A stretch of DNA of 64,000 bases from Enterovibrio calviensis DSM 14347. Its GTDB lineage: Bacteria > Pseudomonadota > Gammaproteobacteria > Enterobacterales > Vibrionaceae. Below the pieces are notes generated by a model. That model saw only the letters and a list, made by a program, of their open reading frames with translations. It was not told the DNA's origin and did not search any database. The translations under genes were made by a program, and so were the position numbers. Positions 26,742 to 35,659 of this stretch are shown here, in pieces (position 1 is the stretch's first letter; every line of letters starts with the position of its first letter). The DNA lies in contig NZ_JHZA01000007.1 in assembly GCF_000621165.1 (NCBI RefSeq), positions 372,001-436,000 of the forward strand, read 5' to 3'.

Positions 26742-27638
26742 TTATTCAGCCGTATTCTTGATTGAGAACTCTTTTAGATCAATGTCAGGCAAATCAATGG
26801 ACCTTGCAATACGCTGCACGTCTTCAAACAAAATCGCACCCTGCCATCTTCTTTCAATCAGAGCGACGGAAAACCAATATTGCCCATTAGGCACATCGAT
26901 AACAGGTAACGATGTAGGCAGATTTTTGTCCTTCTCTTCAGACCATATTGGCGCTTCATCTGCATCAGATTGTTGATACAAATTCATCGATAGGAATGGT
27001 CGTGGACATGTACTTTTCAAATCAGTAGTTGGGGCGATACGCCAACTTCTGCTGTCCATCCAACTTATTTTTTGTGTCGCGTCTGGCTCGCCAATCAATA
27101 CCCAAGAAGACCAGCTTTCACCTTCGCTAGACGTTAGAGCAAGCTTATAGAGCCCCGCATGAACCATGCCCGAAACAGCATCAAATTCAAGTTTGAATTG
27201 ATTCCCGCTCTCTTCATCCATATCGGACAGAATTAACGATTTTTCAGGCCACTCTGCGAAAGACAGTTTTGATACGCCAGTTTTAGAACTGCCATAGATT
27301 GAAAATTGATAGTAGACGCGGTTCGGTGTTTGCACTGTCTCTCTGCGTATGACAATGCTTTGTAACCAACTCGGCAGAGACAAACTGCTTAGACTTCTCC
27401 CACAATCTTCACTGATCGCCAACGACAATAAATCAGTGAGATGATCATGTTCTGTTTGTGTTTTGTTTTGTTGCCAAGCTTCAACCATTGCATCGAAGCT
27501 CTGAGCGGTATTCCCTTCCAATAGACGTTGGTGAGCGGATGTCAGTGCATCAGCGCCACTGAACCAAGCTGCCAATGCATGGGCTGGCAGTAACAGGGTC
27601 ATCGTCAATGTAATGGATTGAATTACCGCTCGAACCAT
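26742..27638 (-). CDS. vxrC: DUF2861-type protein, VxrC-like
   Basis: A 298-residue exported protein with a signal peptide (QSITLTMTLLLPAHALAAWF) and no cysteine or catalytic motif visible. Its place directly after a VxrB-like response regulator, with a one-base overlap (TGATG at 27636-27640), matches the vxrABC order of V. cholerae, where the third gene is a DUF2861 protein of unclear function in cell-envelope stress. The symbol rests on synteny as well as general appearance. It could be a periplasmic partner of the sensor. Confidence 0.7.
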   Translation of the reverse strand: MVRAVIQSITLTMTLLLPAHALAAWFSGADALTSAHQRLLEGNTAQSFDAMVEAWQQNKTQTEHDHLTDLLSLAISEDCGRSLSSLSLPSWLQSIVIRRETVQTPNRVYYQFSIYGSSKTGVSKLSFAEWPEKSLILSDMDEESGNQFKLEFDAVSGMVHAGLYKLALTSSEGESWSSWVLIGEPDATQKISWMDSRSWRIAPTTDLKSTCPRPFLSMNLYQQSDADEAPIWSEEKDKNLPTSLPVIDVPNGQYWFSVALIERRWQGAILFEDVQRIARSIDLPDIDLKEFSIKNTAE

Positions 27639-28309
27639 CAGTGATTTTTCATCCTGTAACCCACGCCCCGAAGTGTTTCGATTTCAATCTCTGGTAGCTT
27701 TTGGCGAAGTTGAAGAACATGAGTATCCACCGTGCGAGTGGTTGGATAGTGGTTATAACCCCACACTTGATCTAACAGTTCGTCACGCGTAAATACGCGA
27801 CCCGCATTTCTCGCCAAAAAAGCGACCAGATCGAATTCTGTGCGCGTGAGTATCACTTCATTTTCACAGTAAATAACACCGCGTGTGGCTAAGTTGATTC
27901 GTAAAGCGCCCACCACAATATCATCCGCTTCCGATTCTTCCTCTTCAGACGCAGGCTTACGCAAGTGAACGCGAACACGCGCGAGCAACTCTGCTTCAGC
28001 GAAAGGCTTAGTCATATAGTCTGTTGCACCAGAATCTAGGCCACCGACACGATCACGAACAGAAACCATGGCAGTTAACATGATGACTGGAACATCTTTA
28101 ATCTTCTTCCAGTTAGGAAGCCAAGTCATCGAATCGCCGTCAGGTAGCTGTCGGTCTAACACGACTAAGTCTGCGTCAGCCCACAATGCTTCTACTTTAC
28201 TCGCTCTATCGGCGTATAAGCATTTGTATCCGTTTTGCTCTAGGCTGGCTAAAAGACCATCAGCCAAGTTTGCGTCATCCTCAACGAGCAACAGTGTCGT
28301 TTGGGTCAC
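27638..28309 (-). CDS. vxrB: response regulator VxrB (OmpR/PhoB type)
   Basis: A 223-residue two-domain regulator. The receiver domain has the acidic pocket (VEDD at 9-12) and phosphoacceptor D52 in VVLDRQLPDG. The C-terminal winged helix runs about 130-220 (TRTEFDLVAFLARNAGRVF, then YNHYPTTRTVDTHVLQLRQKL). GTG 28309 is chosen as start because GGAG lies seven bases before it and the receiver begins in the usual place; the longer frame to 28348 adds a non-family extension. It overlaps vxrA by 29 bp and vxrC by one base, one operon. Confidence 0.9.
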   Translation of the reverse strand: MTQTTLLLVEDDANLADGLLASLEQNGYKCLYADRASKVEALWADADLVVLDRQLPDGDSMTWLPNWKKIKDVPVIMLTAMVSVRDRVGGLDSGATDYMTKPFAEAELLARVRVHLRKPASEEEESEADDIVVGALRINLATRGVIYCENEVILTRTEFDLVAFLARNAGRVFTRDELLDQVWGYNHYPTTRTVDTHVLQLRQKLPEIEIETLRGVGYRMKNH

Positions 28310-29720
28310 AAGGTATCTCCAAAATAAATGTAGTTGGAGGGCCAACAAGTCTTAACTTGCCCCCCATCCTTTCAATCATTGATTCAACTATCGTCAAGCC
28401 AAGCCCTAAGCCTTGAGCACTAACAAAAGGTTTGCGAATCGTTTTCCAGTCTTTTCCGGTCAACTTTCCTTGATCCTGAACTTGGATCTTAAGTAAACCG
28501 TGGCTAATTTCGGCAACCACCTTAACAGGCGCTACACCATATTTCTTTGCATTGCTTATAAGGTTGTCTAATGATGTCGTCAACCAATAAATGTTAACTG
28601 CAACAGTACCATCTTCTTTGACAAGCAATTCAACGTCACGTTCTTCACAAAGGTAACCAAGCCATTCTGCAAGGGATGGTATTTCCTCTCTCACCAATTG
28701 CTGCTGATTTGATTGCAAGTAATCTTTGCTTGCCTCGGCCAATTGCTTCAAACGCATGGAGTCTTCACACAAACGACGAAATTCGTCATACAGTGGCTCG
28801 GGCAGACTATCAAATTTACGGCGAAAACCTTCAACCGTCATCGATAAGCTCGCAATCGGTGTGCGCAATTCATGCGTTAGGATCTGAAGCACTAACATGC
28901 GCTCTTGCATCAGTCGACGCTGAACCGTCCATCGGTTGAACACCCAACCCGCTATCCAAAAAAGGTTGATCACCGCCAGTGCAAAGACCAGTTGCGACCA
29001 GTAAGACGGAGCTTGTTCTAAATTCCAACAAACATTGCCAATCCGCGATAAACAATACCCGTTGTCGCTTGTTGGAGACGCGACCAAGTCATGTTGTTCT
29101 ATAAGCGGAAGCCATACTTCGGATCCATAGATCTGATACTGACCACCCGTTCTTACCCAGAGCTCTTCACCAGACAATATGGATTCCGCGCCGCCATTAA
29201 GCGCCATGATACCGGTTTCCGGCATTCGCTGAAGTTTACCGAGTAACCTATCAGGTGGCGCCAATAAGCGTTCTTTAATGTGGAAAAACCTCAGTAACTC
29301 ATCTCTGCGCTCTGGGAATTTATCGACATATTTGTTTGCATAGCTTCCCCCTCCCGGATGGATGAGATTTGAACGAGAAAACCACACCGACGGCAGCCGT
29401 GTGTTAAAACACAGAGCACGAGTAAACACTAAAGGGTCTGTGACCAAAGGGCTAACAGGCCAAGCACCTTTACATTTTTCCGACGCTTGGTAGAGCCGTT
29501 TAAGATCTTTCAACGGATATTGTGAAGACTGAGGTAGCAAGCTGTCTGGGACAAGTAGCGGTTTAGGATATTCACTGTGAATGGAGTTTAACGCATACGT
29601 TGCCATCGGCGGCTCTGCTAAGAGTGACGACCTAAAGGCACTGAGCTGTTCAGAGAATGAGCCGCTTGCCAATACCTGAGGACTGACGATGGCTAGAATG
29701 ATGAGAAGAAACGTTCGCAT
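28281..29720 (-). CDS. vxrA: sensor histidine kinase VxrA (DUF3404 sensor)
   Basis: A 479-residue kinase: signal peptide (1-19), a periplasmic DUF3404-type sensor region (20-240, with HPGGGSYANKYVD at about 121-133), one membrane helix (242-262), and a kinase core with the phospho-acceptor H283 in LTHELRTP, an N-box (NLISNAKKYG) and a GLGLGLTIV G-box. This is the sensor of the Vxr/Wig system, which in V. cholerae responds to cell-wall stress and controls type VI secretion and biofilm. It forms an operon with vxrB and vxrC; pntB lies upstream, with a terminator between. Confidence 0.9.
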   Translation of the reverse strand: MRTFLLIILAIVSPQVLASGSFSEQLSAFRSSLLAEPPMATYALNSIHSEYPKPLLVPDSLLPQSSQYPLKDLKRLYQASEKCKGAWPVSPLVTDPLVFTRALCFNTRLPSVWFSRSNLIHPGGGSYANKYVDKFPERRDELLRFFHIKERLLAPPDRLLGKLQRMPETGIMALNGGAESILSGEELWVRTGGQYQIYGSEVWLPLIEQHDLVASPTSDNGYCLSRIGNVCWNLEQAPSYWSQLVFALAVINLFWIAGWVFNRWTVQRRLMQERMLVLQILTHELRTPIASLSMTVEGFRRKFDSLPEPLYDEFRRLCEDSMRLKQLAEASKDYLQSNQQQLVREEIPSLAEWLGYLCEERDVELLVKEDGTVAVNIYWLTTSLDNLISNAKKYGVAPVKVVAEISHGLLKIQVQDQGKLTGKDWKTIRKPFVSAQGLGLGLTIVESMIERMGGKLRLVGPPTTFILEIPCDPNDTVAR

Positions 29721-29785
29721 GGCGAGAGAATATCATCAAAATATGACTAATTGTCAGTACTTTGTCAGAGTCTCACAAAATAAGA

Positions 29786-29808
29786 AAAGGCCAGCATTCG
29801 CTGGCCTC
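29786..29808 (-). terminator. rho-independent terminator of pntAB
   Basis: Arms AGGCCAGC (29788-29795) and GCTGGCCT (29800-29807), loop ATTC, then T-run on the minus strand. It lies about 35 bp after pntB. Confidence 0.85.
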
Positions 29809-29842
29809 GTATTCACTGTGAGTCAAAATGTAAGCGTTAAAA

Positions 29843-31228
29843 TCAAATCGCTTTAGCGATTGCCTCAACACTTTCTTTTGCATCACCAAATAGCATCGCT
29901 GTGTTCTCTTTAAAGAACAATGGGTTTTGAACACCCGCGTAGCCTGTGTTCATTGAGCGCTTAAATACAATCACGTTCTTTGCATTCCACACTTCAAGAA
30001 CCGGCATGCCCGCGATCGGGCTATTTGGATCTTCCATTGCTGCTGGGTTAACGGTGTCATTAGCACCTATGACCAATACCGTATCTGTTTCTGGGAAATC
30101 CTCATTGATTTCATCCATTTCCAACACGATGTCATAAGGTACTTTCGCTTCAGCCAACAATACGTTCATGTGTCCAGGTAGACGACCCGCTACAGGGTGA
30201 ATACCGAAACGAACATTGATGCCTTTTGCACGAAGCTTAGCGGTGATGTCGTGCACTGGGTATTGCGCCTGAGCAACCGCCATGCCGTATCCCGGTGTGA
30301 TAATCACTGAGCGTGAGTCTTTCAACATTTCAGCCACTTCTTCGGCCGAAATTTCTCTGTGCTCGCCGTATTCAACGTCGGTCGCAGTGGAAACTGTCTG
30401 ACCGAAACCACCCGCGATCACGCTGATGAAAGAACGGTTCATTGCCTTACACATGATGTAAGAAAGAATCGCCCCCGAAGAACCCACCAATGCGCCTGTG
30501 ACGATCAGTAGGTCGTTTGCCAGCATGAAACCTGCCGCTGCCGCTGCCCAACCTGAGTAAGAGTTCAGCATTGAAACCACAACTGGCATATCCGCACCAC
30601 CGATGGATGCAACCAAGTGATAACCAAACGCAAAAGCAATTAAGGTCATAATGATCAGAGCAAACAGGCTGCCATCCGCCTTCACGAAGTAAAGCATCAA
30701 CAGTGTTGAAACCACAATCGCAGCCAAATTCAGCTTGTGCTTGTGTGGAAGGTTTAACGCTGAAGACGAAATAATGCCGCGTAGTTTACCAAAGGCAACA
30801 ATCGAACCTGTAAAGGTTACCGCACCGATGAAGACACCCAAGAACACTTCCACCATATGGATAACGTGCTCAGTGTGCGCGAATTCGCCGCTGTATTCTG
30901 GCGGAGCTAGAAAACTGTTGAAACCAACAAGAACCGCCGCCATACCTACGAAGCTGTGAAGTACAGCAACGAGTTCTGGCATTTCAGTCATTTCAACTTT
31001 CTTGGCGTAGTAAATACCAATGGCACCACCAATGATCATCGCAATGATAATCCAAGTTATGCCTTGTGAGTATGGGCCAAAGATAGTTGCTATCAATGCA
31101 ATCGTCATACCCGCGATACCGTAATAGTTACCGGCTCTCGCTGACTCTTGTTTGGACAATCCCGCCAAACTCAAGATAAAAAATAGTGCCGCAACAATAT
31201 ATGCCGCTTGTGCTAGTCCTGCAGACAT
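29843..31228 (-). CDS. pntB: NAD(P) transhydrogenase subunit beta PntB
   Basis: A 461-residue beta subunit: about nine membrane helices (1-260), then the NADP-binding domain with [19 protein letters not shown] (about 313-331) and [12 protein letters not shown] (about 390-401), the NADP-binding signature of transhydrogenase dIII. It makes NADPH from NADH driven by the proton gradient, in complex with PntA. It starts 15 bp after pntA, one operon. Confidence 0.95.
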   Translation of the reverse strand: MSAGLAQAAYIVAALFFILSLAGLSKQESARAGNYYGIAGMTIALIATIFGPYSQGITWIIIAMIIGGAIGIYYAKKVEMTEMPELVAVLHSFVGMAAVLVGFNSFLAPPEYSGEFAHTEHVIHMVEVFLGVFIGAVTFTGSIVAFGKLRGIISSSALNLPHKHKLNLAAIVVSTLLMLYFVKADGSLFALIIMTLIAFAFGYHLVASIGGADMPVVVSMLNSYSGWAAAAAGFMLANDLLIVTGALVGSSGAILSYIMCKAMNRSFISVIAGGFGQTVSTATDVEYGEHREISAEEVAEMLKDSRSVIITPGYGMAVAQAQYPVHDITAKLRAKGINVRFGIHPVAGRLPGHMNVLLAEAKVPYDIVLEMDEINEDFPETDTVLVIGANDTVNPAAMEDPNSPIAGMPVLEVWNAKNVIVFKRSMNTGYAGVQNPLFFKENTAMLFGDAKESVEAIAKAI

Positions 31229-31243
31229 TCCTTGTTACTCCTC

Positions 31244-32800
31244 TTAATCTTTACGGAACATTTCAAGCATGCGCTTGGTGACGGTAAATCCGCCAAAAAT
31301 GTTGATGCTTGCAATGAGAACCGCAATAAATGCGAGGAAAGAAACAACACCATTGCCTTGACCGATTTGCAGCAACGCGCCCACAACAATAATGCCCGAG
31401 ATCGCGTTGGTGACAGACATCAACGGTGTATGCAGCGCATGGGTGACATTCCAAACGACGTAGTAACCAACAACACATGCCAATACGAATACGGTGAAAT
31501 GCGACAAAAATGCTGGTGGCGCAACGGAAGCAACCCAACCAAACGCACCCAACGCAGCAACCAAACCAACCAGTTTTTTCACTGGAGATGTCGGCTGTTC
31601 TTCTTTCACGGCTTTTGCAGCTGGCGCTGCTTCAACTTTCGCTTGAGGCTGAGCAGACACTTGAATTGGAGGAGCAGGCCAAGTGATTTCGCCTTCCTTA
31701 ACGACTGTTACACCGCGAAGTACAACGTCTTCGAAATCGATGTCGATGTTACCGTCTTTCTCTTTACACAGAAGCTTCATCAGGTTGACAAGGTTCGTGC
31801 CGTAAAGTTGGGAAGATTGGGTAGGTAGGCGGCTGACCATGTCTGTGTAACCAACGATTTTCACGCCATTATCCGTTACAACGACTTTGTCTGCTTCGGT
31901 ATATTCACAGTTACCACCGTTAGCTGCAGCGAGATCGACAATCACGCTACCCGCACTCATTGAATCCACCATTTCTTTCGTGATCAATTTCGGTGCTGGG
32001 CGGCCAGGAATAAGCGCCGTTGTAATAATGATGTCTACATCTTTTGCTTGTTCTGCATATAGCTCTGCGGCCTTGCGATTGAAGTCGTCTGACATTTCCT
32101 TCGCATAACCATCGCCACTGCCCGCTTGTTCTTCGAAAGCAACTTCGAGGAACTGCGCGCCCATACTTTCTACTTGTTCTTTCACTTCAGGGCGAACATC
32201 AAAAGCACGGACGATAGCGCCAAGACTGCCTGCCGCACCAATGGCGGCAAGACCCGCGACGCCAGCGCCAGCAACGAATACTTTTGCCGGTGGAACCTTA
32301 CCTGCGGCGGTGATTTGACCCGTAAAGAAACGACCAAACTCATGGGCGGCTTCTACAACAGCACGGTAACCGGCGATGTTAGCCATTGAACTCAACGCAT
32401 CTAGCGCTTGTGCACGTGAGATACGTGGCACGGCATCCATAGCAAGAACGTTGATTTTCTTTGAGGTGAGTTGCTGCATCAGTTCTTCATTCTGGGCTGG
32501 CCAGATAAAGCTCACAAGGGTGGCCCCTTCTTTGATGCGCGCTATTTCGTCAACACTGTCATCTGCATTTTTCACAGGCGCGTTAACTTTGAAGATGATG
32601 TCTGACTGCCAAACGGTATCGGCATCAGTCACTGTTGCTCCAGCCTGCTCGAAAGCAGCGTTGTCAAAACTTGCTAGTAAACCAGCATTATTTTCTACAA
32701 CAACCTCGAAGCCCATTTTGATCAACTGCTCAACCGTTTTAGGGGTAGCAGCCACTCGCGTCTCGTGCGCAAGTATTTCTTTTGGAACACCAATTTGCAT
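31244..32800 (-). CDS. pntA: NAD(P) transhydrogenase subunit alpha PntA
   Basis: A 518-residue alpha subunit. The N-terminal NAD(H) domain starts [16 protein letters not shown] and carries [18 protein letters not shown] (about 172-189, Rossmann glycines). A linker rich in Ala, Pro and Lys (about 378-410) leads to the C-terminal membrane segments (about 420-510). AGGGA lies six bases before the ATG. pntB follows in the same operon. The pair sits next to vxrABC, the same order as in V. cholerae chromosome II. Confidence 0.95.
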   Translation of the reverse strand: MQIGVPKEILAHETRVAATPKTVEQLIKMGFEVVVENNAGLLASFDNAAFEQAGATVTDADTVWQSDIIFKVNAPVKNADDSVDEIARIKEGATLVSFIWPAQNEELMQQLTSKKINVLAMDAVPRISRAQALDALSSMANIAGYRAVVEAAHEFGRFFTGQITAAGKVPPAKVFVAGAGVAGLAAIGAAGSLGAIVRAFDVRPEVKEQVESMGAQFLEVAFEEQAGSGDGYAKEMSDDFNRKAAELYAEQAKDVDIIITTALIPGRPAPKLITKEMVDSMSAGSVIVDLAAANGGNCEYTEADKVVVTDNGVKIVGYTDMVSRLPTQSSQLYGTNLVNLMKLLCKEKDGNIDIDFEDVVLRGVTVVKEGEITWPAPPIQVSAQPQAKVEAAPAAKAVKEEQPTSPVKKLVGLVAALGAFGWVASVAPPAFLSHFTVFVLACVVGYYVVWNVTHALHTPLMSVTNAISGIIVVGALLQIGQGNGVVSFLAFIAVLIASINIFGGFTVTKRMLEMFRKD

Positions 32801-33121
32801 AGTAAGTCCCTGACTATTGGCAATGGAAGTGATTTGTTTGTATCGAACTGAAAAGGCTTAATCAAGCGATTTGTAGTAAAAATACAAAAATAATCAGTAA
32901 CAAGCGTAAAACAAAATAAATCTTAATGACTTTTAGTAATAAAATAACGTCATTTATTTGTGGACAGAGGTCATACCTCCGCAATAGCGCTAATGTTAAA
33001 GTACTGATTAGATGTTAATTTCGCTGCAAAACTTTATGATCAAACAAACTTTCAGTCTGAATACCAACACTTGGTGTACTTTTTTACCTGAAGTGAAGCA
33101 ATTTGCGTTGATCTCAATCAT
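32801..33121. other. intergenic region upstream of pntA, no gene seen
   Basis: AT-rich promoter region for pntAB, also the 3' side of the HlyU-type gene. No other signal beyond a short 5-3-5 dyad at 32967-32979 (GAGGT/ACCTC), which is within chance. Confidence 0.5.
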
Positions 33122-33397
33122 CTAGCTAAACATTCTTTCGCCCATCTGATCGATAAATAGTTGAGACTTTTTAATCATCAGGTCGGTAGCTCCGGCTTCG
33201 CTTGGAAGCAGATCTGAGCGAATGAAATTGTGTGTTTTGATCTCGCCATCGAACTCTTTACAAATACGACCGCAAATTCTGAATTGACCACCCTCAGACT
33301 TTGGTTCTGGATAGATTGAATATCCTTTGTATTCCGTTGGTTCAATTTGCTTACTTGGTTTTTCACTGTCGCCAAACAGCCAGCTAAACAATCCCAC
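33122..33397 (-). CDS. HlyU-family (PF10115-type) protein, 91 aa
   Basis: A 91-residue protein starting MGLFSWLFGD and carrying EYKGYSIYPEPKSEGGQFRI and HNFIRSDLLPS, then LFIDQMGERMF at the end. This is the pattern of the small proteins annotated as HlyU transcriptional activators (PF10115), common in Vibrio and marine proteobacteria. The family name is historical: the well-studied HlyU of V. cholerae is an unrelated ArsR-type repressor, so a DNA-binding role is not shown here. Monocistronic. Confidence 0.75.
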   Translation of the reverse strand: MGLFSWLFGDSEKPSKQIEPTEYKGYSIYPEPKSEGGQFRICGRICKEFDGEIKTHNFIRSDLLPSEAGATDLMIKKSQLFIDQMGERMFS

Positions 33398-33459
33398 TTA
33401 ATGTCCCTCTCAATGTTTACGGTATGGTAAACATACTGACGAAGTGCAGTGATCTTGTC

Positions 33460-33622
33460 TATACCAAACAACCTGAAGAATACCTTCCTTAAAGCGAGTT
33501 TACTGACACTTTGTTCGGTGTTGTCCCTTTTTGATCAGGCTCACTACCTCAGCAAAGGGACGCCTTGATCATCGCGCGAGTCAATTTCGCTGAATCCTAG
33601 ATCTTCTGGTTGTTTGGGTATA
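33460..33622. repeat. inverted-repeat element, copy 3 (long form, 163 bp)
   Basis: The left end TATACCAAACAACCTGAAGA (33460-33479) and right end TCTTCTGGTTGTTTGGGTATA (33602-33622) are inverted relatives of the short copies. The 120-bp interior contains a secondary inverted repeat (GTCCCTTTTTGATCAGGC and GCAAAGGGACGCCTTGATCA). It ends in CGCTGAATCCT next to the right arm, the loop sequence of copy 1, which suggests that copy 1 is a deleted form of it. No coding capacity. Confidence 0.85.
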
Positions 33623-33724
33623 TTGATTTAAGGGCACAGTATGGGCAAATAGGCAGGTATTATTGAAGGGTGTTAAGCAAACGGCATTTCTCAAAAAGAG
33701 AGGTTGCCACAGCGGCTAAAAACA

Positions 33725-33756
33725 AAAAACGCCGGTTCGTCACCAGCGTTTTATAA
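33725..33756 (-). terminator. terminator-like hairpin of the 33793 gene
   Basis: Arms AAACGCCGGT and ACCAGCGTTT with one mismatch around TCGTC, with T-runs on both sides. It lies about 40 bp after the stop on the minus strand. Confidence 0.7.
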
Positions 33757-33792
33757 ATCGTATCGGATGTCTTACAAATTGCAGTGTAAAAA

Positions 33793-33984
33793 TTAACGGA
33801 TTAGCCCGATATCGCGCTTAATGTGTTCTGGCAAGTCGTTGGTTGAACGAATCGCTTTGTTTACATCGTGCTTGCGCAGTACGTCCTTCGCATGGGCAAT
33901 CAATCCTTTGAAAGTAACCGCATAGTTTTTTTGCACTTTTTCAACAGAAGTCATGGACGGGCCAAAATCTACAAACTGCGTCAT
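33793..33984 (-). CDS. DUF1127-like small protein, 63 aa
   Basis: A 63-residue basic protein ending LPEHIKRDIGLIR, close to the C-terminal (I/L)xxDIGL motif of DUF1127 (YjiS-like) small proteins, which in several bacteria bind RNA and affect small-RNA or phosphate regulation. The N-terminal part (Q-F-V-D-F-G-P-S-M-T) is not typical of the family. Function inferred only weakly. Confidence 0.5.
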   Translation of the reverse strand: MTQFVDFGPSMTSVEKVQKNYAVTFKGLIAHAKDVLRKHDVNKAIRSTNDLPEHIKRDIGLIR

Positions 33985-34242
33985 TGTTGCCTCACTATGT
34001 GATTGTCTTTTCGAAACAAATAGTAGTCATAAACTAAGCGTTTATGAAATGACATTAATTACTCATTAAGATTAGATTTTCTAATGTGACTGCTAATTTC
34101 GAGGTCCCCCAACACGCTGTTCATAGACGATGCGCAAAGTGTTAAGCATTGAAACCTTAGCGCTACGCATTAACTAATTTTATTTATCATTGCATTTTCA
34201 TTCTGGTAACATCTTGCTTTAACAACTGCGCTTGAGGCGATT

Positions 34243-35151
34243 TTGCTCTCCTTCATATCTAAACACTCATCACTTCTACTTTTACTTGCAGCCTTCGTCG
34301 GTTTTGTATTTCCCACGCAATCAGCAGCTGCACTTCCCTATTTGCCTTATGTATTGTTTGCCTTGATGCTTTTTACACTGATGGGCATCGATCAACGTAT
34401 GTTGGTAAAAGCGCTGTTTAATCGTTCTGCTTGGGGGTATTCATTAGTTCATGGCGGAGTGACCACGTTCATCGTTTCATGTGTCGCTTTAGCATTTGGA
34501 GCGAGTACAGAACTGCTTTTGGCTGTGACGGCTGTGTGCGCGACAGGTAGCTTATTTGCCACCCCAGCAATTGTGCGTTCAATGGGGTTTGAACCTTTAA
34601 CCGCGATGGCTTTTACTATTGCTAGCACCTTAATGATGCCAATCATTTTATATCTTAACCTTGCGGTATTCAGTGGTGACGACTTCTCGCTCGATTTACA
34701 AAGCTACTGCTTACGAATGGTCATATTCATATTCGGCCCAATGGCAATGGCTTACTTCATCCACAAGAATGTCGCAAAGAGTCACCTCTCCCGTATTCAC
34801 AGTAAACTTGCGCAGTTTACGATTATTTTGGTCTTCAGTTTCCCATTTGGTTTATCCGGTCAATTTCGCCTGCTTTGGGACAATAACAGGGACTTCGCCA
34901 TCAATATGCTGTTTTTGGCAGTGGGCATTTGCGTATTGTTCTTCGTGATTGGATTACTTTTTTACTGGCGCAAGGGGAAAGAGCAAGCCTATGTGGCTGC
35001 GATTACGTCGGGGAATAGAAACGTGTTACTAACTTACTCGGTAGCAGGCGTTTTTTTGGGTCCCTTGTACTTACCCCTCATCGGTGCGTTACAACTGCCC
35101 ATCTACTTGCAACCTATTGTTGTCAAGTTTTTACTCAAACGAATACCTTAA
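34243..35151 (+). CDS. bile-acid/sodium symporter (BASS)-like permease
   Basis: A 302-residue membrane protein with about nine or ten helices. Conserved points: an N-terminal helix, then HGGVTTFIVSCVALAFGAS and CATGSLFATPAIVRSMGF at about 68-110, and TSGNRNVLLTYSVAG near the end, which match BASS-type transporters. TTG 34243 is the likely start: GAGG lies six bases upstream and no ATG follows within the first helix. Substrate unknown. Confidence 0.65.
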   Translation: MLSFISKHSSLLLLLAAFVGFVFPTQSAAALPYLPYVLFALMLFTLMGIDQRMLVKALFNRSAWGYSLVHGGVTTFIVSCVALAFGASTELLLAVTAVCATGSLFATPAIVRSMGFEPLTAMAFTIASTLMMPIILYLNLAVFSGDDFSLDLQSYCLRMVIFIFGPMAMAYFIHKNVAKSHLSRIHSKLAQFTIILVFSFPFGLSGQFRLLWDNNRDFAINMLFLAVGICVLFFVIGLLFYWRKGKEQAYVAAITSGNRNVLLTYSVAGVFLGPLYLPLIGALQLPIYLQPIVVKFLLKRIP

Positions 35152-35659
35152 CGCTAATTAGGCACAACCGTGAATTAACACGTTCACAGTAATGCTTCAT
35201 GATCCTAAACTAGCAAGATTCCGAGATGCCATGTATTGTTTGGTGGGCCCAACCAATCTGTAATATCTGTAATATCTGGCATTTTGGGTGAAAGCGGCAA
35301 TTCAGCCGCTCACTACCGGAACAAAATAGACTAACGATAGCCAAGCACTTACCCAAAAAGCGATCAATCCAAAGTCTAACCAATCACGTTTCTCTATCAT
35401 GACGTTATTCCTTCTTGTCGTATCTCTGCCTTAATTCTTATATCGACAACTCAGTTAATTACTTAAATGAATTGTGCGTATAAGTATTGAGTCCTTCGCA
35501 TAGCGTTTTAACGCCTTCATTTCATAGACGGCAAAAACTCGCCATGTTTCCCAAACAATGCAATTTTTAGGCACATTTGTGATTTAGAACTCAAAAAACA
35601 GGAAGGTAATTGAAGATAGCGGCACGAATCGCCGCTAAATCAACCGATTAGTTGGAATG
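35152..35659. other. intergenic region containing one very short gene
   Basis: The only gene seen is the 32-residue frame at 35302-35400. AT-rich stretches otherwise; the part nearest 35660 has no clear terminator. Confidence 0.5.
35302..35400 (-). CDS. predicted small membrane protein, 32 aa
   Basis: Found by reading the minus strand: M-I-E-K-R-D-W-L-D-F-G-L-I-A-F-W-V-S-A-W, followed by L-S-L-V-Y-F-V-P-V-V-S-G. AAGGA lies about eight bases before the ATG. One hydrophobic helix (residues 8-29) with a charged N-terminus (cytoplasmic by the positive-inside rule). It is an intergenic frame with good Shine-Dalgarno support, but too short for statistical confidence. Similar single-helix miniproteins act on transporters or kinases; function unknown. 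Confidence 0.45.
   Translation of the reverse strand: MIEKRDWLDFGLIAFWVSAWLSLVYFVPVVSG

Larger units (their letters stand above)
33398..33792. other. intergenic region with the large inverted-repeat element
   Basis: Mostly occupied by copy 3 of the repeat family (33460-33622) and the terminator of the next gene (33725-33756). No gene seen. Confidence 0.6.

Noticed and set aside
21206-32979. Dyad GAGGTCnTACCTC at 21207 and 32967 as a shared operator
   Set aside because: About 60 dyads with 5-base arms and 3-base gap are expected here, and one or two pairs sharing arms are expected by chance.
33122-33397. True HlyU haemolysin repressor
   Set aside because: The protein has the PF10115 pattern, not the ArsR-type helix-turn-helix of the characterised HlyU.
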